Below are positions 8,593 through 15,718 of a stretch of DNA of 37,259 nt, piece after piece. The position numbers and the translations under genes were made by a program. Within the stretch, counting starts at the first letter, position 1; every line of letters begins with the position of its first letter. The notes below the pieces were generated by a model that was given only the letters and a program-made list of their open reading frames with translations, was not told where the DNA came from and did no database searches. The DNA lies in NCBI RefSeq assembly GCF_002916655.1, contig NZ_PPSM01000024.1, positions 1-37,259 on the forward strand. The letters are read 5' to 3'. Source of the DNA: Novosphingobium sp. HII-3 (lineage in GTDB: Bacteria; Pseudomonadota; Alphaproteobacteria; Sphingomonadales; Sphingomonadaceae).

Positions 8593-8951
8593 ATCTTGAG
8601 GGCTTTTGCGGAGGTAGCAGCGATGCCGCCAGCGCGCGGCACGAACGACCAGCGCCGGCCGTTCCAGATGGCGCCGATTTGCACTGGCTCCTCATCTGGC
8701 GGAAGGATCTCAATGATCCCTACATCGCCGGGCTGGGGCTCTCCTTCGACAGGCTCCGCGATACCTGGAGCGCGACTCTCCCACAGCGCGACGAGGCCGC
8801 CTGCTTCGGCTATCATGCCTTCTGCCTCGGCTTGGGTGCTATAAGGCGGCAGGTTTACGCCCAGCCACCGGGCGGGAAGCGCGCAGCAGTCATGCTCCCC
8901 CCACTTCCAGGGATGGCACGACGCGGCTTTCAGGAAGCGGCCTACGCTCAT
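8565..8951 (-). CDS. DUF6950-like tail-assembly protein (NlpC/P60-type fold)
   Basis: A 128-aa protein with W-K-W-G-E-H-D-C-C near the N terminus, matching the pattern WG..DC of phage proteins annotated DUF6950 or NlpC/P60-like. A Cys as the possible nucleophile is visible, followed by a Pro/Gly-rich stretch (EGEPQPGDVGII). It stands just before the J-like hub gene, where lambda has the NlpC-like tail-assembly gene K. ATGA-coupled to the preceding gene. Peptidase activity is inferred only. Confidence 0.7.
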   Translation of the reverse strand: MSVGRFLKAASCHPWKWGEHDCCALPARWLGVNLPPYSTQAEAEGMIAEAGGLVALWESRAPGIAEPVEGEPQPGDVGIIEILPPDEEPVQIGAIWNGRRWSFVPRAGGIAATSAKALKIWRPLCPRS

Positions 8952-9499
8952 CTCGGGCCAAACCGACGAGTGACGCTGTACGATATCGCGGCGACATGAT
9001 CGCAGAACGCATCATCCGCGGAACGAATGCGCTGTGACGCGTCAGTCCAGTACGTGAAGTTCGGGTTGGCCCGAAAGGTATCGGCAGACCCTACCATGAG
9101 AGAGATGGTCCGATTTCGGCTCTCTGCCCCACTTCTGCTCTGCACGCGAAGAGCATCAGCGAGCCCGATCCATTCCCACCGGATAGCGCCAACGAGCTGC
9201 CATGCTTCATCGAACTCGACATATCCGATTCGGCACTCGGCCATCCGTATTGTCGGCAGGTCTGAGCGGGCAAGGCGCAGCGTTTCGGCGGTTACGCCTG
9301 ACAGGACGAACTCAACCCGCTCTGCCACGCCGTTGATGATGGACTTGAGCGCCGGGATCGTCAGTATGCCACCGCTGCCCAGCCACCGGGCCCCAAGCGG
9401 ATCCACCTTGTCCGGCGGCGTTTCCAGATCGCCTATGCCTGTCCACAGATAACAGGTCGGTGTCGAGGCGATGCGAAGGATGTAAGAGCGTCTAGCCAT
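8948..9499 (-). CDS. Tail-tip protein between tape measure and hub
   Basis: A 183-aa protein beginning MARRSYILRIASTPTCYLW. It resembles the proteins between tape measure and hub in alphaproteobacterial phages and gene transfer agents, in the DUF2163-like position (inference from order and motif feel). The ATG at 9499 overlaps the tape-measure stop by 8 nt (ATGGCTAG); the frame stays open upstream but inside the tape-measure gene. It ends ATGA-coupled to the NlpC-like gene. A distal tail role is likely. Confidence 0.68.
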   Translation of the reverse strand: MARRSYILRIASTPTCYLWTGIGDLETPPDKVDPLGARWLGSGGILTIPALKSIINGVAERVEFVLSGVTAETLRLARSDLPTIRMAECRIGYVEFDEAWQLVGAIRWEWIGLADALRVQSRSGAESRNRTISLMVGSADTFRANPNFTYWTDASQRIRSADDAFCDHVAAISYSVTRRFGPR

Positions 9500-12002
9500 A
9501 GCGCTGCCTGCGGGAAACTGCCCCGGGAGCATCTTTCATGGACTGCTGATATGCTCGCGAACCTGCCCGAGCAGCGCTCTGCTCCGATATCCGCTGCATG
9601 TCGGCGTAGAGTTCGGTCGTGATCACGGCGCCAGCGAGATTGAACTGCGGAGCGCTGATGACGGTGTTGCCGCCACGATTCCCCTTGAGCCGATGGTTCG
9701 GGACGATCACGCCAGCCTGCTGGGGGATGAAGCGCTCACGGCCGTTCTCGCCGACGTCGTACGCTACCCCGGCCCGCACCGGACCGCCAATGGCGCGGCC
9801 GCCACCGAACAAGCCGCCGATTGCGCCCACGACAGAGCCGAAGAAGCCGCCGCCGCCGCTGGCGCCGGCCACACCATCCATGATCGGCTTGATAAGCTGC
9901 TGCTCGATGAAGGAGTTGATCAGCGCGGCGAGGATGGGGTTCTTTACCCCTAACGCCTTCTGGACCGCCGAAGATATGCCGTCGCGAACGCTCTCCAACT
10001 CGCCTACGACAGCATCTTCGACTTCATCGCGTGACCGGTCAGGATTTCCAAGGTCGCGGCGATACCGCGCCAACGGCCCTTCCACGTCCCGGCTGATCCG
10101 TTCCGCATCATAGCCCTTTAGCTGCCCGAGGATGCGCAACCGCTGTTCGGCGATCTCCTTCTGCGCAGCGGTCGCGGTGCCGCTGGCGATGACCGCCTCC
10201 AGCTCGTTCCGCTCCTGCTCGTAGGCGAGGTCGAGAAGCCGCAGCTCTATGTCCCGGCGCGCCTTCCGGGAGTCCACGAGGTCAGCCTGAGCGCGCAGGA
10301 GGTCGCTGTTGTCCCTGATGCCAGCTTGCGCACGGCTCAAGTCTTCCTGGCGCCTGATCTCGGCATAAAGCTGTTGCTCACGCTGGGCTTGCAGGTCGGC
10401 AATCTCGTTTACCGCAGCGATCCTGTCGGAAAGCTCCTGCTGGCTGATCTGGCCCAGCTTGAAGCGCGTTTCGTACTCTGCGGTGCGCTGCTGTTTCTCG
10501 CTCTCGATGGACTGCAGGTTGAAGCGGAGAACGTCCTCAGCCGCCACAGCAAGGGCAGCACGGGCCGCGTTGATGTCGTCCTGAAGGCTGGCTGCGTCAC
10601 GCGCGTTCGAGGCATCTTCGCGGATGGCCCGGAGACGTTCGGCCTCGGCACGGCGGGCCTCGGCGGCAGCTTTCCGGGCCGCCGCTGCAGCCTTCTTCTT
10701 TTCGGCATCGCTGGGGCCTGAGGGGCTTGCTCCCCGGGAATTCCTGGCAGGATTACCAAAGCGATCAAAGTACTGCCCGACGATGTCGCTTGCAGCGCGC
10801 TCGCCGAGTTCGCCGCGAAGGCGACTTTCGGCTGCGTCACGCCCCTGCCGGTAGCGACCCTGTAAGTTAGAGCCGCCGATGTCGAAGGAGGTACCGTTGA
10901 GCTTTTGGCCGATGTATGACTTATTCGCAAACCAGTCCGTGACGGCATCGATTTGGCCGAGAGACTTGTCTATGTCGCGACCGATATTGACGCCTTTGCT
11001 GCTGAAATCGATGCGGCCTCCGCTCAGATTTCGCAGCTCGGTATTGACGTAATTGAAGAAGGCCTGAGCTTCACTGAGAATTGGCCCGAAGGACCCCGCC
11101 AGGCCTTCGATGGCGGCGCGGATGCCAATACCGGCCTCGACGGCACTTGCCTCCATGTCCTCGAAGCCATCCTTGCCATCCATGACAAAGTTAGCGAGCG
11201 CGGTGGAGAACTGACCGCCCCTGTCAAAAGCGCCGAAGGTGATGATAGCGGCGTTTTCGATCTGCGTCATGGCATCGCCGAACGTGACGGGAAGTTCGCG
11301 GAACTCACGATCCACCCCTTCAGTGAACTTGCGGTTCGTCAGCGCGTCTAAAAGCTTATCAGAAGTGAGCTTGCCCTCTTCGCCAAGCTCCTTGATCTTG
11401 CCAATCGGCATGCCGAAGCTTTCAGCCAGCAGGCGGGCGAGACGGGGGGACGCCTCAAGGATGCTGTTCAGCTCGTCGCCCCGCAAAGCACCGGCCGCGA
11501 GTGCCTGGCCGAACTGCAGGGTAGCCGAAGCCGCCTGATTTGCATCAGCGCCGCTGATCTTCAGGGTCTTGGTGAAAGTCTCGGTGGCCCTAGCGGCGGC
11601 CTCCTGATCGGCCCCTAGTTCTTTGGCACCGCGCGAGAAATTGCCATAGAGGGCCGCCGTCTCAGCCAAGCCCGACCGCGTGTCCGCAGCAATCCGGCGA
11701 ACATCCTGCTGTGCCTGCGAGAAAGAGCCGAAGCCGTTCGTAGCAAGGCGAAGCTGCGCATCGAGGTTCTTGGCTGCGTCCGCGATCTCAAGAAAGGTGC
11801 GGGCCAAGGCGATGACCGATACGCCCGCAAGCGCTCCGGTAATGCCCGACATGGCGCGGCCGACCAGACCTTCTGTCGCCGTGGCGCTGCGCTGGATGCT
11901 GCCCATAGCCGCATCGAACTTGCGCTCGGCTCGGGCTACATTTGCCTCATACCGGCCCAGGCGGGCCTCAAGCTCAACGATGACGCGTTCAGAGACTGGC
12001 AT
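9492..12002 (-). CDS. Tape measure protein
   Basis: An 836-aa protein that sets tail length and is probably ejected with DNA. Residues 1-290 carry the usual tape-measure N-terminal domain (GELNSILEASP-type region seen as GDELNSILEASPRLARLLAESFGMP, then GKLTSDKLLDAL). Residues about 430-620 are a long Ala/Glu/Arg-rich coiled coil (AEKKKAAAAARKAAAEAR). A Gly-rich hydrophobic stretch follows near 720-765 (GASGGGGFFGSVVGAIGGLFGGG). The start is TGATG-coupled to the frameshifted chaperone reading frame, with AAAGG upstream. This is the longest gene in the window, as expected for the family. Confidence 0.93.
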   Translation of the reverse strand: MPVSERVIVELEARLGRYEANVARAERKFDAAMGSIQRSATATEGLVGRAMSGITGALAGVSVIALARTFLEIADAAKNLDAQLRLATNGFGSFSQAQQDVRRIAADTRSGLAETAALYGNFSRGAKELGADQEAAARATETFTKTLKISGADANQAASATLQFGQALAAGALRGDELNSILEASPRLARLLAESFGMPIGKIKELGEEGKLTSDKLLDALTNRKFTEGVDREFRELPVTFGDAMTQIENAAIITFGAFDRGGQFSTALANFVMDGKDGFEDMEASAVEAGIGIRAAIEGLAGSFGPILSEAQAFFNYVNTELRNLSGGRIDFSSKGVNIGRDIDKSLGQIDAVTDWFANKSYIGQKLNGTSFDIGGSNLQGRYRQGRDAAESRLRGELGERAASDIVGQYFDRFGNPARNSRGASPSGPSDAEKKKAAAAARKAAAEARRAEAERLRAIREDASNARDAASLQDDINAARAALAVAAEDVLRFNLQSIESEKQQRTAEYETRFKLGQISQQELSDRIAAVNEIADLQAQREQQLYAEIRRQEDLSRAQAGIRDNSDLLRAQADLVDSRKARRDIELRLLDLAYEQERNELEAVIASGTATAAQKEIAEQRLRILGQLKGYDAERISRDVEGPLARYRRDLGNPDRSRDEVEDAVVGELESVRDGISSAVQKALGVKNPILAALINSFIEQQLIKPIMDGVAGASGGGGFFGSVVGAIGGLFGGGRAIGGPVRAGVAYDVGENGRERFIPQQAGVIVPNHRLKGNRGGNTVISAPQFNLAGAVITTELYADMQRISEQSAARAGSRAYQQSMKDAPGAVSRRQRYG

Positions 12003-12591
12003 CAGTGAACCTTTGCAATTCCAGCCATCTCCATGCGGGCGAAGGCTGCGGTGACCTCATCGGAGCTTGGCGGCGGCCCCTGCTCGTTCTCTTCCTCGCT
12101 GCGGTAGTGGATGAGAGCGATGTACTCGGGCATGGTAAGGCGCTCCGCGTCCGCGAGCGTCAGGCCGAGGTTTCGGCAGTTACTGAGGAAGAGCCCCCAG
12201 TCGAGAGGTTGGCCGGCACCTCCTCCTGCTCTGTTTTTTTTTGAGCGTCCTCGGTGGCCGGGTCGTAGCCCACGTAGAGGGCGGCGATTATCTGACGGGC
12301 GATCTGGGCGGAGTGAGCGAGAGGCTTGTCCTCCACGTAGGCCTCGACGAGCATGTTAGCGCGCAGTTCACTCACGGAGACGGAAGCCCCGTTCACGAAG
12401 CCCTCCTTACCGCCGATAAGGCCGTGCCGGATTACTTCGGTGACATCCCGAATACCGAAGCCGCCATGGATCAAGCGATGCTTCACGGCGTCGATCAGGC
12501 CAGCCTTGCCCTCAATCTCGATGATCTGCTTGACCGGGAGGCGAAAAATATACTCGCCGTCTGCGAAAGGAAGGGAGATGCTGGTTTGCAT
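12002..12591 (-). CDS. Tail assembly chaperone, long form made by -1 frameshift
   Basis: Reading 12591 to the A9 run and then slipping -1 gives a fusion of about 196 aa. It continues NRAGGGAGQPLDWGLFLSN and includes LTLADAERLTMPEYIALIH, the style of small tail-assembly chaperones of alphaproteobacterial phages. It stops at the TGA (12004-12002) that overlaps the tape-measure ATG. No ATG or GTG opens this frame before a late ATG inside AERLTMPEY, so the domain needs a frameshift to be made. This mirrors lambda gpG/gpGT: short and long chaperones that load the tube protein onto the tape measure. Evidence is strong by position, slippery run and coding potential, but untested. Confidence 0.85.
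12160..12591 (-). CDS. Tail assembly chaperone, short (zero-frame) form
   Basis: The 143-aa zero-frame product starts MQTSISLPFADGEYIFRLPV and resembles small chaperone-type proteins encoded between the tube and tape-measure genes in siphoviruses and gene transfer agents. After the A9 run it ends in a low-complexity Thr/Ser/Glu tail (TEQEEVPANLSTGG), typical of the non-shifted end in lambda gpG-type genes. The ATG lies 32 nt downstream of a CCGTCCGTAG motif copy and has no clear Shine-Dalgarno sequence. Confidence 0.85.
   Translation of the reverse strand: MQTSISLPFADGEYIFRLPVKQIIEIEGKAGLIDAVKHRLIHGGFGIRDVTEVIRHGLIGGKEGFVNGASVSVSELRANMLVEAYVEDKPLAHSAQIARQIIAALYVGYDPATEDAQKKTEQEEVPANLSTGGSSSVTAETSA
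12234..12242 (-). other. Programmed -1 frameshift site (A9 run)
   Basis: Nine A residues on minus, read in zero frame as CAA AAA AAA ACA. This contains the in-phase slippery heptamer A AAA AAA. Slipping -1 gives AAC AGA GCA and opens the second chaperone domain. Confidence 0.85.
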
Positions 12592-12623
12592 GACAGGACG
12601 CTATGTGGCAGCCATGCGCGTCT

Positions 12624-12633
12624 CTACGGACGG
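12624..12633 (-). repeat. Gene-boundary motif copy d (CCGTCCGTAG)
   Basis: Lies 32 nt before the chaperone ATG (12591). Here the motif does not follow a minus-strand stop codon: it abuts the left end of accessory island A and overlaps the GGAG of the plus-strand zinc-ribbon gene. Confidence 0.75.
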
Positions 12634-12641
12634 AGCGACTT

Positions 12642-12896
12642 GTGAAAACCTGCCCGCATTGCCGCAAACGGATCGACGCTAAGGCCATCAAGTGTCCGTA
12701 CTGCGGCAGCTCATTTGACGGCCACGAGATCGAAGTAGGGCGGCGCGAGCATTCACGCGAGCGGTGGGGTACATTCTGGCTGGTAATACTTGCTATCGCG
12801 GCTTTATTCTGGTGGCTGACGAGAGACGAAACCATCGACAGATTAGCTGAATATTCCGCCAGTGAGGCTGTGGCGGAAGACTTGCAGCAGAAGTAA
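12642..12896 (+). CDS. Zinc-ribbon membrane protein (moron)
   Basis: An 84-aa protein on the strand opposite to the late genes. It has an N-terminal zinc ribbon with two CxxC pairs (CPHC at 4-7, CPYC at 18-21), a charged linker, one membrane segment (about 44-60, FWLVILAIAALFWW) and a short acidic tail. The GTG at 12642 is chosen for GGAG 6 nt upstream; upstream in-frame codons run into a motif copy. A terminator follows immediately. Opposite orientation and own terminator make it a typical moron, perhaps expressed in the lysogen. Function unknown. Confidence 0.75.
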   Translation: MKTCPHCRKRIDAKAIKCPYCGSSFDGHEIEVGRREHSRERWGTFWLVILAIAALFWWLTRDETIDRLAEYSASEAVAEDLQQK

Positions 12897-12920
12897 GGGC
12901 GGCCCCGAAGAGCCGCCCTT
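12897..12920. terminator. Bidirectional terminator between convergent genes
   Basis: GGGCGGC (12897-12903) pairs with GCCGCCC (12912-12918) around an 8-nt loop, with short T-rich tails on both strands. It separates the plus-strand zinc-ribbon gene from the minus-strand antirepressor gene. Confidence 0.8.
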
Positions 12921-12925
12921 GATGG

Positions 12926-13663
12926 TCAAGCCGCTCGCGCGACGGGAGGGAATTCCTTTGCGAGCCGCGTCAGCCCCTTCGGCGTGACGCGAACTTGCGT
13001 GGTGGTTTTCTCCGAGCCATCTGATCGAGTAACAACTGTGGTCTTGTGCTCCAGCAGCCCGGCTTGCAACTTCGCCTGATACGCGATGCGGGTGTTGTCG
13101 CCCTGCCGGGTGTAAGTCCAGCCATGCGAGTCCAGGAATTGGAACAAGGCTTTTGGTTGAACCTGCAACGTCTTCGCGGCATCGGTGATGCACATCGAGC
13201 CTTCCGACACTGCGATACGTTCTAGCGCCTGAACCTGAGGGCGCATCTCCTCGACCTCGCCTTGCAACTCCAGCACCTTCTCGGTGTAGGAGAGCAAGAT
13301 GCCGCGCATTGCCGCTGGGTCGTTTAGCGCGGCCATGGGATCGACCGGCTGACGAGCTTTGGATTCCAATTCGTCAAGTCGGCGGATGATCCGATGCCGA
13401 AGCTGGATGTTGTACCCTGACACCAGAGTGAGGGTCAGGTCGCGATCAAGCAGGAACTCTCGGGTGTAGCCGCGAGAATCCGTGACTTCCTCGACATGGC
13501 TCAAATCTGAGCCATCACTCCTGAGAGCATCCAGCATCGTCCGCACGTCGCGGATGACGTTCTTGTGCTCCTTCTCGCACAGCTCCGCGATCTCGCGGCT
13601 GCTCATGGTCTGGACTGAAGGGTTGCCGAATGCGCTCGGCAGCGTATTTGAGATGTCGGACAT
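12926..13663 (-). CDS. Phage antirepressor, Rha-like N terminus with KilAC C terminus
   Basis: A 245-aa regulator. Residues about 20-105 match the Rha/pRha style (MSSREIAELCEKEHKNVIRDVR, then REFLLDRDLTLTLVSGYN). Residues about 135-240 match the KilAC/ANT DNA-binding domain (ITDAAKTLQVQPKALFQFL, HGWTYTRQG). Such proteins antagonise phage repressors or act as late regulators. The ATG at 13663 has AAGGA 7 nt upstream; upstream in-frame sequence is the leader, not coding. Inside the late operon but with its own structured leader and a terminator downstream, it is likely separately controlled. It is unusual between tube and chaperone genes. Confidence 0.88.
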   Translation of the reverse strand: MSDISNTLPSAFGNPSVQTMSSREIAELCEKEHKNVIRDVRTMLDALRSDGSDLSHVEEVTDSRGYTREFLLDRDLTLTLVSGYNIQLRHRIIRRLDELESKARQPVDPMAALNDPAAMRGILLSYTEKVLELQGEVEEMRPQVQALERIAVSEGSMCITDAAKTLQVQPKALFQFLDSHGWTYTRQGDNTRIAYQAKLQAGLLEHKTTVVTRSDGSEKTTTQVRVTPKGLTRLAKEFPPVARAA

Positions 13664-13839
13664 GAGGCGTCCTTTCGTTGGGCATCCTGTGCCCGCGAGA
13701 AAATGGGACGGGTTGGCAGATGACTTTCTCACGCCCACCTGCTGGCCCGTCCCGGCTAACCTCCCGTGGGAGGATACGGAGGGTAGGTTGCAATCCTCCA
13801 AGTCCGTAATTTCGGGATGAGGTATTCGCCCGCGAAGAA
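13664..13839 (-). promoter_or_regulatory. Structured leader of the antirepressor gene
   Basis: Non-coding leader with several inverted repeats. CCTCC/GGAGG (within 13760-13773) competes with GGAGGAT/ATCCTCC (13793-13799 with 13769-13775) for the same bases. CGCGAGAAA (13694-13702) pairs with TTTCTCACG (13735-13743), with one G-U pair. GGGCA/TGCCC (13680-13694) sits just before the Shine-Dalgarno sequence. The two mutually exclusive stems look like an attenuator or protein-binding leader. Inference only. Confidence 0.5.
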
Positions 13840-13849
13840 CTACGGACGG
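13840..13849 (-). repeat. Gene-boundary motif copy g (CCGTCCGTAG)
   Basis: Minus strand reads TGA-CCGTCCGTAG-TTC. It abuts the stop codon of the 158-aa gene (13850) and lies 176 nt before the antirepressor start. A partial inverse (TTACGGAC) lies about 30 nt downstream. Confidence 0.75.
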
Positions 13850-14326
13850 TCACGCCGCGAGCCGGGTGAAGTCCTCCACCACGATCTGCATGCAGTCCAC
13901 TTCCATCGCGCTATCGTTCCAGACTTCCTCGGACTGGATGAGAAGTTGCTTGAAGGTGGCTGCGGCAATGCTCGGTGCTGGCGTCCCCGCTAAATCACGA
14001 AGCGCCTTCCAGTATGGGGCGACAAACGCCTCGTGATGGGCATCTTCTCCCGCTTGATATGCCGCATCGGCTTGCTCAACCTCAGCGGCGGCGTCCGGAT
14101 GGTGCTTCCATCCCTTCCCGAAGCGGCTTTCTAGCAAGATATGCGAGGCCTGCCACGCCTCATCAACTTTTGCCTTAGCTCCGTATTCTTCGTCCGCTTG
14201 CCATAGAGAGAAAGTGCGCAAGAAGTTGGCTACAGCAGCATCCCACTTCGGGTCGAAACCCATGGTTGACGCCGCCTGCGAGGTCAGGGCCAGCTTGAAG
14301 GCCATCTGTTCAGCGACGGCCATCAC
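13850..14326 (-). CDS. Hypothetical protein in accessory island A
   Basis: A 158-aa, largely helical, acidic protein (DEAWQASHILLESRFGKGWKHH; AEVEQADAAYQAGEDAHHEAF). Not recognised. It resembles in style the small accessory proteins of alphaproteobacterial phages. ATGA-coupled to the 74-aa gene before it, so the two probably form a unit within the island. Its stop codon is directly followed by a boundary motif copy. Confidence 0.65.
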   Translation of the reverse strand: MMAVAEQMAFKLALTSQAASTMGFDPKWDAAVANFLRTFSLWQADEEYGAKAKVDEAWQASHILLESRFGKGWKHHPDAAAEVEQADAAYQAGEDAHHEAFVAPYWKALRDLAGTPAPSIAAATFKQLLIQSEEVWNDSAMEVDCMQIVVEDFTRLAA

Positions 14327-14547
14327 GCCCTCCTCAGCGGCACAACATTGTCGTTCGCGGTTTTGCGACCGTACCGCGCCTCAAGCGTGAGGATGCGAGC
14401 AGCTTTCATAAAGAAAGCGGCTTGCTCCCAATCGCCTGCGTCGGCGTAGCGCTGCTCCAAGCGGACGCACTGCTCGATGCTCATTTCAAAGGTCGATGCT
14501 GAGGGCGTGACACGGGCACGCGGGAATGCTATGACCTGTGCAGTCAT
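14323..14547 (-). CDS. Small hypothetical protein in accessory island A
   Basis: A 74-aa protein starting MTAQVIAFPRARVTPSAS and ending KTANDNVVPLRRA. The 'FPRAR' start and 'ANDN...PLRR' end are typical of short alphaproteobacterial proteins of unknown role. A Shine-Dalgarno match (AGGAGATTATC before the ATG) is present on minus. It follows a terminator-like hairpin, so it may be transcribed from its own promoter or by read-through. Confidence 0.62.
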   Translation of the reverse strand: MTAQVIAFPRARVTPSASTFEMSIEQCVRLEQRYADAGDWEQAAFFMKAARILTLEARYGRKTANDNVVPLRRA

Positions 14548-14578
14548 GATAATCTCCTAAGGGTTGTCTTGAATCGAA

Positions 14579-14623
14579 AGGCGTCTGAGCGGGTTTACGA
14601 GGCCGTTGCTCAGGCGCCTTTTT
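14579..14623. terminator. Terminator at the end of the Arc-like gene
   Basis: AGGCGTCTGAGC (14579-14590) pairs with GCTCAGGCGCCT (14608-14619), 12 bp with one T-G pair, followed on plus by T4 and on minus by TTTCG. It overlaps the stop codon of the minus-strand Arc-like gene. Confidence 0.7.
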
Positions 14624-14759
14624 CGTTGGCTTTCTCGTATTGGCGAAGCGCAAAGACCAACTCTCCATTGAGTGAACGCTGATTTCTTTCAGCGCTCGCA
14701 CGGATGAAGTCTCGAAGGTCAGGCGGCACTCGCAGTTTAAATTGCGGGTGTGTGCTCAT
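14610..14759 (-). CDS. Arc-like ribbon-helix-helix DNA-binding protein
   Basis: A 49-aa protein starting MSTHPQFKLRVPPDLRDFIR, then SLNGELVFALRQYEKA: the Arc/MetJ pattern of one beta strand (FKLRVP) and two helices (about 10-22 and 28-42). The ATG at 14759 has AGGAG about 5 nt upstream; codons farther upstream lie in the operator. It is divergent from a second Arc-like gene, and the two share three near-palindromic sites. Likely autorepressor. Subunits of this fold bind as dimers or tetramers. Confidence 0.82.
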   Translation of the reverse strand: MSTHPQFKLRVPPDLRDFIRASAERNQRSLNGELVFALRQYEKANEKGA

Positions 14760-14769
14760 AATCTCCTCT

Positions 14770-14788
14770 TTGCACCACCGTGGTGCAA
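14770..14788. promoter_or_regulatory. Operator 1 of the divergent Arc-like pair
   Basis: Perfect 19-bp palindrome TTGCACCACCGTGGTGCAA centred at 14779, just upstream of the minus-strand Arc-like gene. Confidence 0.8.
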
Positions 14789-14793
14789 GGCTG

Positions 14794-14812
14794 TTAAACC
14801 ATGGTGGTGCAT
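14794..14812. promoter_or_regulatory. Operator 2 of the divergent Arc-like pair
   Basis: Imperfect copy, TTAAACCATGGTGGTGCAT, centred at 14803, 24 bp from operator 1. The right half-site is intact and the left half degenerate. Confidence 0.7.
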
Positions 14813-14818
14813 TGCTGT

Positions 14819-14837
14819 CAACACCACCGTGGTGCAT
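14819..14837. promoter_or_regulatory. Operator 3 of the divergent Arc-like pair
   Basis: Near-perfect copy, CAACACCACCGTGGTGCAT, centred at 14828, 25 bp from operator 2. It lies 28 bp before the plus-strand Arc-like start. Confidence 0.78.
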
Positions 14838-14865
14838 ACGGCGAAAATTCTTTTGGAGATTCGAA

Positions 14866-15168
14866 GTGTCCCGCGAAGACGCGCAAATGAAGATCAGGCT
14901 TCCCGCTGATTTGAGGGATGCAATCGTCGCGTCCGCCGACGCTGCGAAACGCTCTTTGAACGCCGAGATTGTCGCACGGCTAGAGTCCTCATTCGAGTTC
15001 GAGGCTTTGGGCCCAGCTCAACTTGAGGTTCTTGACGAGGTGATAAGAAAGCTGGATCGCTTAGAGGAGCGGCTTGCCCCTCAGGAAACCGGTGCCGTAG
15101 CCGCAGCGCTCGCTCAGAAGCCGGAGAAGAAAAGCACACTAGGCAAACTGCCAAAGCTAAAAACCTGA
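14866..15168 (+). CDS. Arc-family repressor-like protein, plus strand
   Basis: A 100-aa protein. Residues 1-45 read MKIRLPADLRDAIVASADAA then SLNAEIVARLESSF, the Arc ribbon-helix-helix pattern. The remainder is a helical, charged tail (about 50-75, LDEVIRKLDRLEERLA) that may form a coiled coil, and a Lys-rich end. The GTG at 14866 is chosen for GGAG 7 nt upstream; an ATG at residue 8 is an alternative. It shares operators with the divergent 49-aa Arc-like gene. The two likely cross-regulate, and one may control the neighbouring antirepressor, as in the P22 imm-I region (inference). Confidence 0.8.
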   Translation: MSREDAQMKIRLPADLRDAIVASADAAKRSLNAEIVARLESSFEFEALGPAQLEVLDEVIRKLDRLEERLAPQETGAVAAALAQKPEKKSTLGKLPKLKT

Positions 15169-15206
15169 TGGCTAAACCTAAGTACTCCAGCGCTTCACGC
15201 CGTCGC

Positions 15207-15659
15207 TCAGGTATTCGCAACGAAGTTCAGCTTGCCCGCCCCGGTGATCGTCAGGGAGACGTTCACGTACTGCCCGTTCTCGGCGGTGTTGGTGAACTCG
15301 GTCACGATACCAGGGCCTTCATAGTATCCGTCGATTACTTGGTTCGTGGTCGGCTCGTCGTACACGAAGCGGAAGGTAAGCGGCGTAGCGCTGTCGAAGG
15401 CATCCTGAACAGTGGCGAGCAAAGGACGATGGAGAAGGCCGCTGCCATTGATCGACCAGTCGGCAGCGCCCGTGTCGCGGACGATGATCGGCGTGGCGTC
15501 CGGATCTTCGCAGTCCCAGTCCGTGGTGTCATCGGTCGCCCGGGTCTGCGTCAAACCCTTCGAGGTGATGCCGCAAAGAGGCAAAAATACCTCAGGGTCG
15601 GCGCCATTGCCGATGGCGATATAGACACGGGTAGAACGAAGTTTGTCGGTATAGGCCAC
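15207..15659 (-). CDS. Major tail tube protein
   Basis: A 150-aa protein of beta-rich composition in the tube position, after the tail terminator and before the chaperone and tape measure. It contains DTGAADWSINGSGLLHRP and ends VNVSLTITGAGKLNFVANT, very like tube proteins of alphaproteobacterial gene transfer agents and siphoviruses. The GTG at 15659 has GGAGG 8 nt upstream. The chaperone gene that normally follows directly is displaced about 2.6 kb by accessory island A. Confidence 0.85.
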   Translation of the reverse strand: MAYTDKLRSTRVYIAIGNGADPEVFLPLCGITSKGLTQTRATDDTTDWDCEDPDATPIIVRDTGAADWSINGSGLLHRPLLATVQDAFDSATPLTFRFVYDEPTTNQVIDGYYEGPGIVTEFTNTAENGQYVNVSLTITGAGKLNFVANT

Positions 15660-15709
15660 GAGCGGTCCTCCAAGTTTGCGGAGAACCTATGAAGGGCCTG
15701 ACGCACCCT

Positions 15710-15718
15710 CTACGGACG
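15710..15718 (-). repeat. Gene-boundary motif copy c (CGTCCGTAG)
   Basis: Minus strand reads TAG-CGTCCGTAG-AGGG. It abuts the stop codon of the tail terminator gene (15719) and lies 50 nt before the tube protein GTG. The first C of the 10-nt form is missing. Confidence 0.78.
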
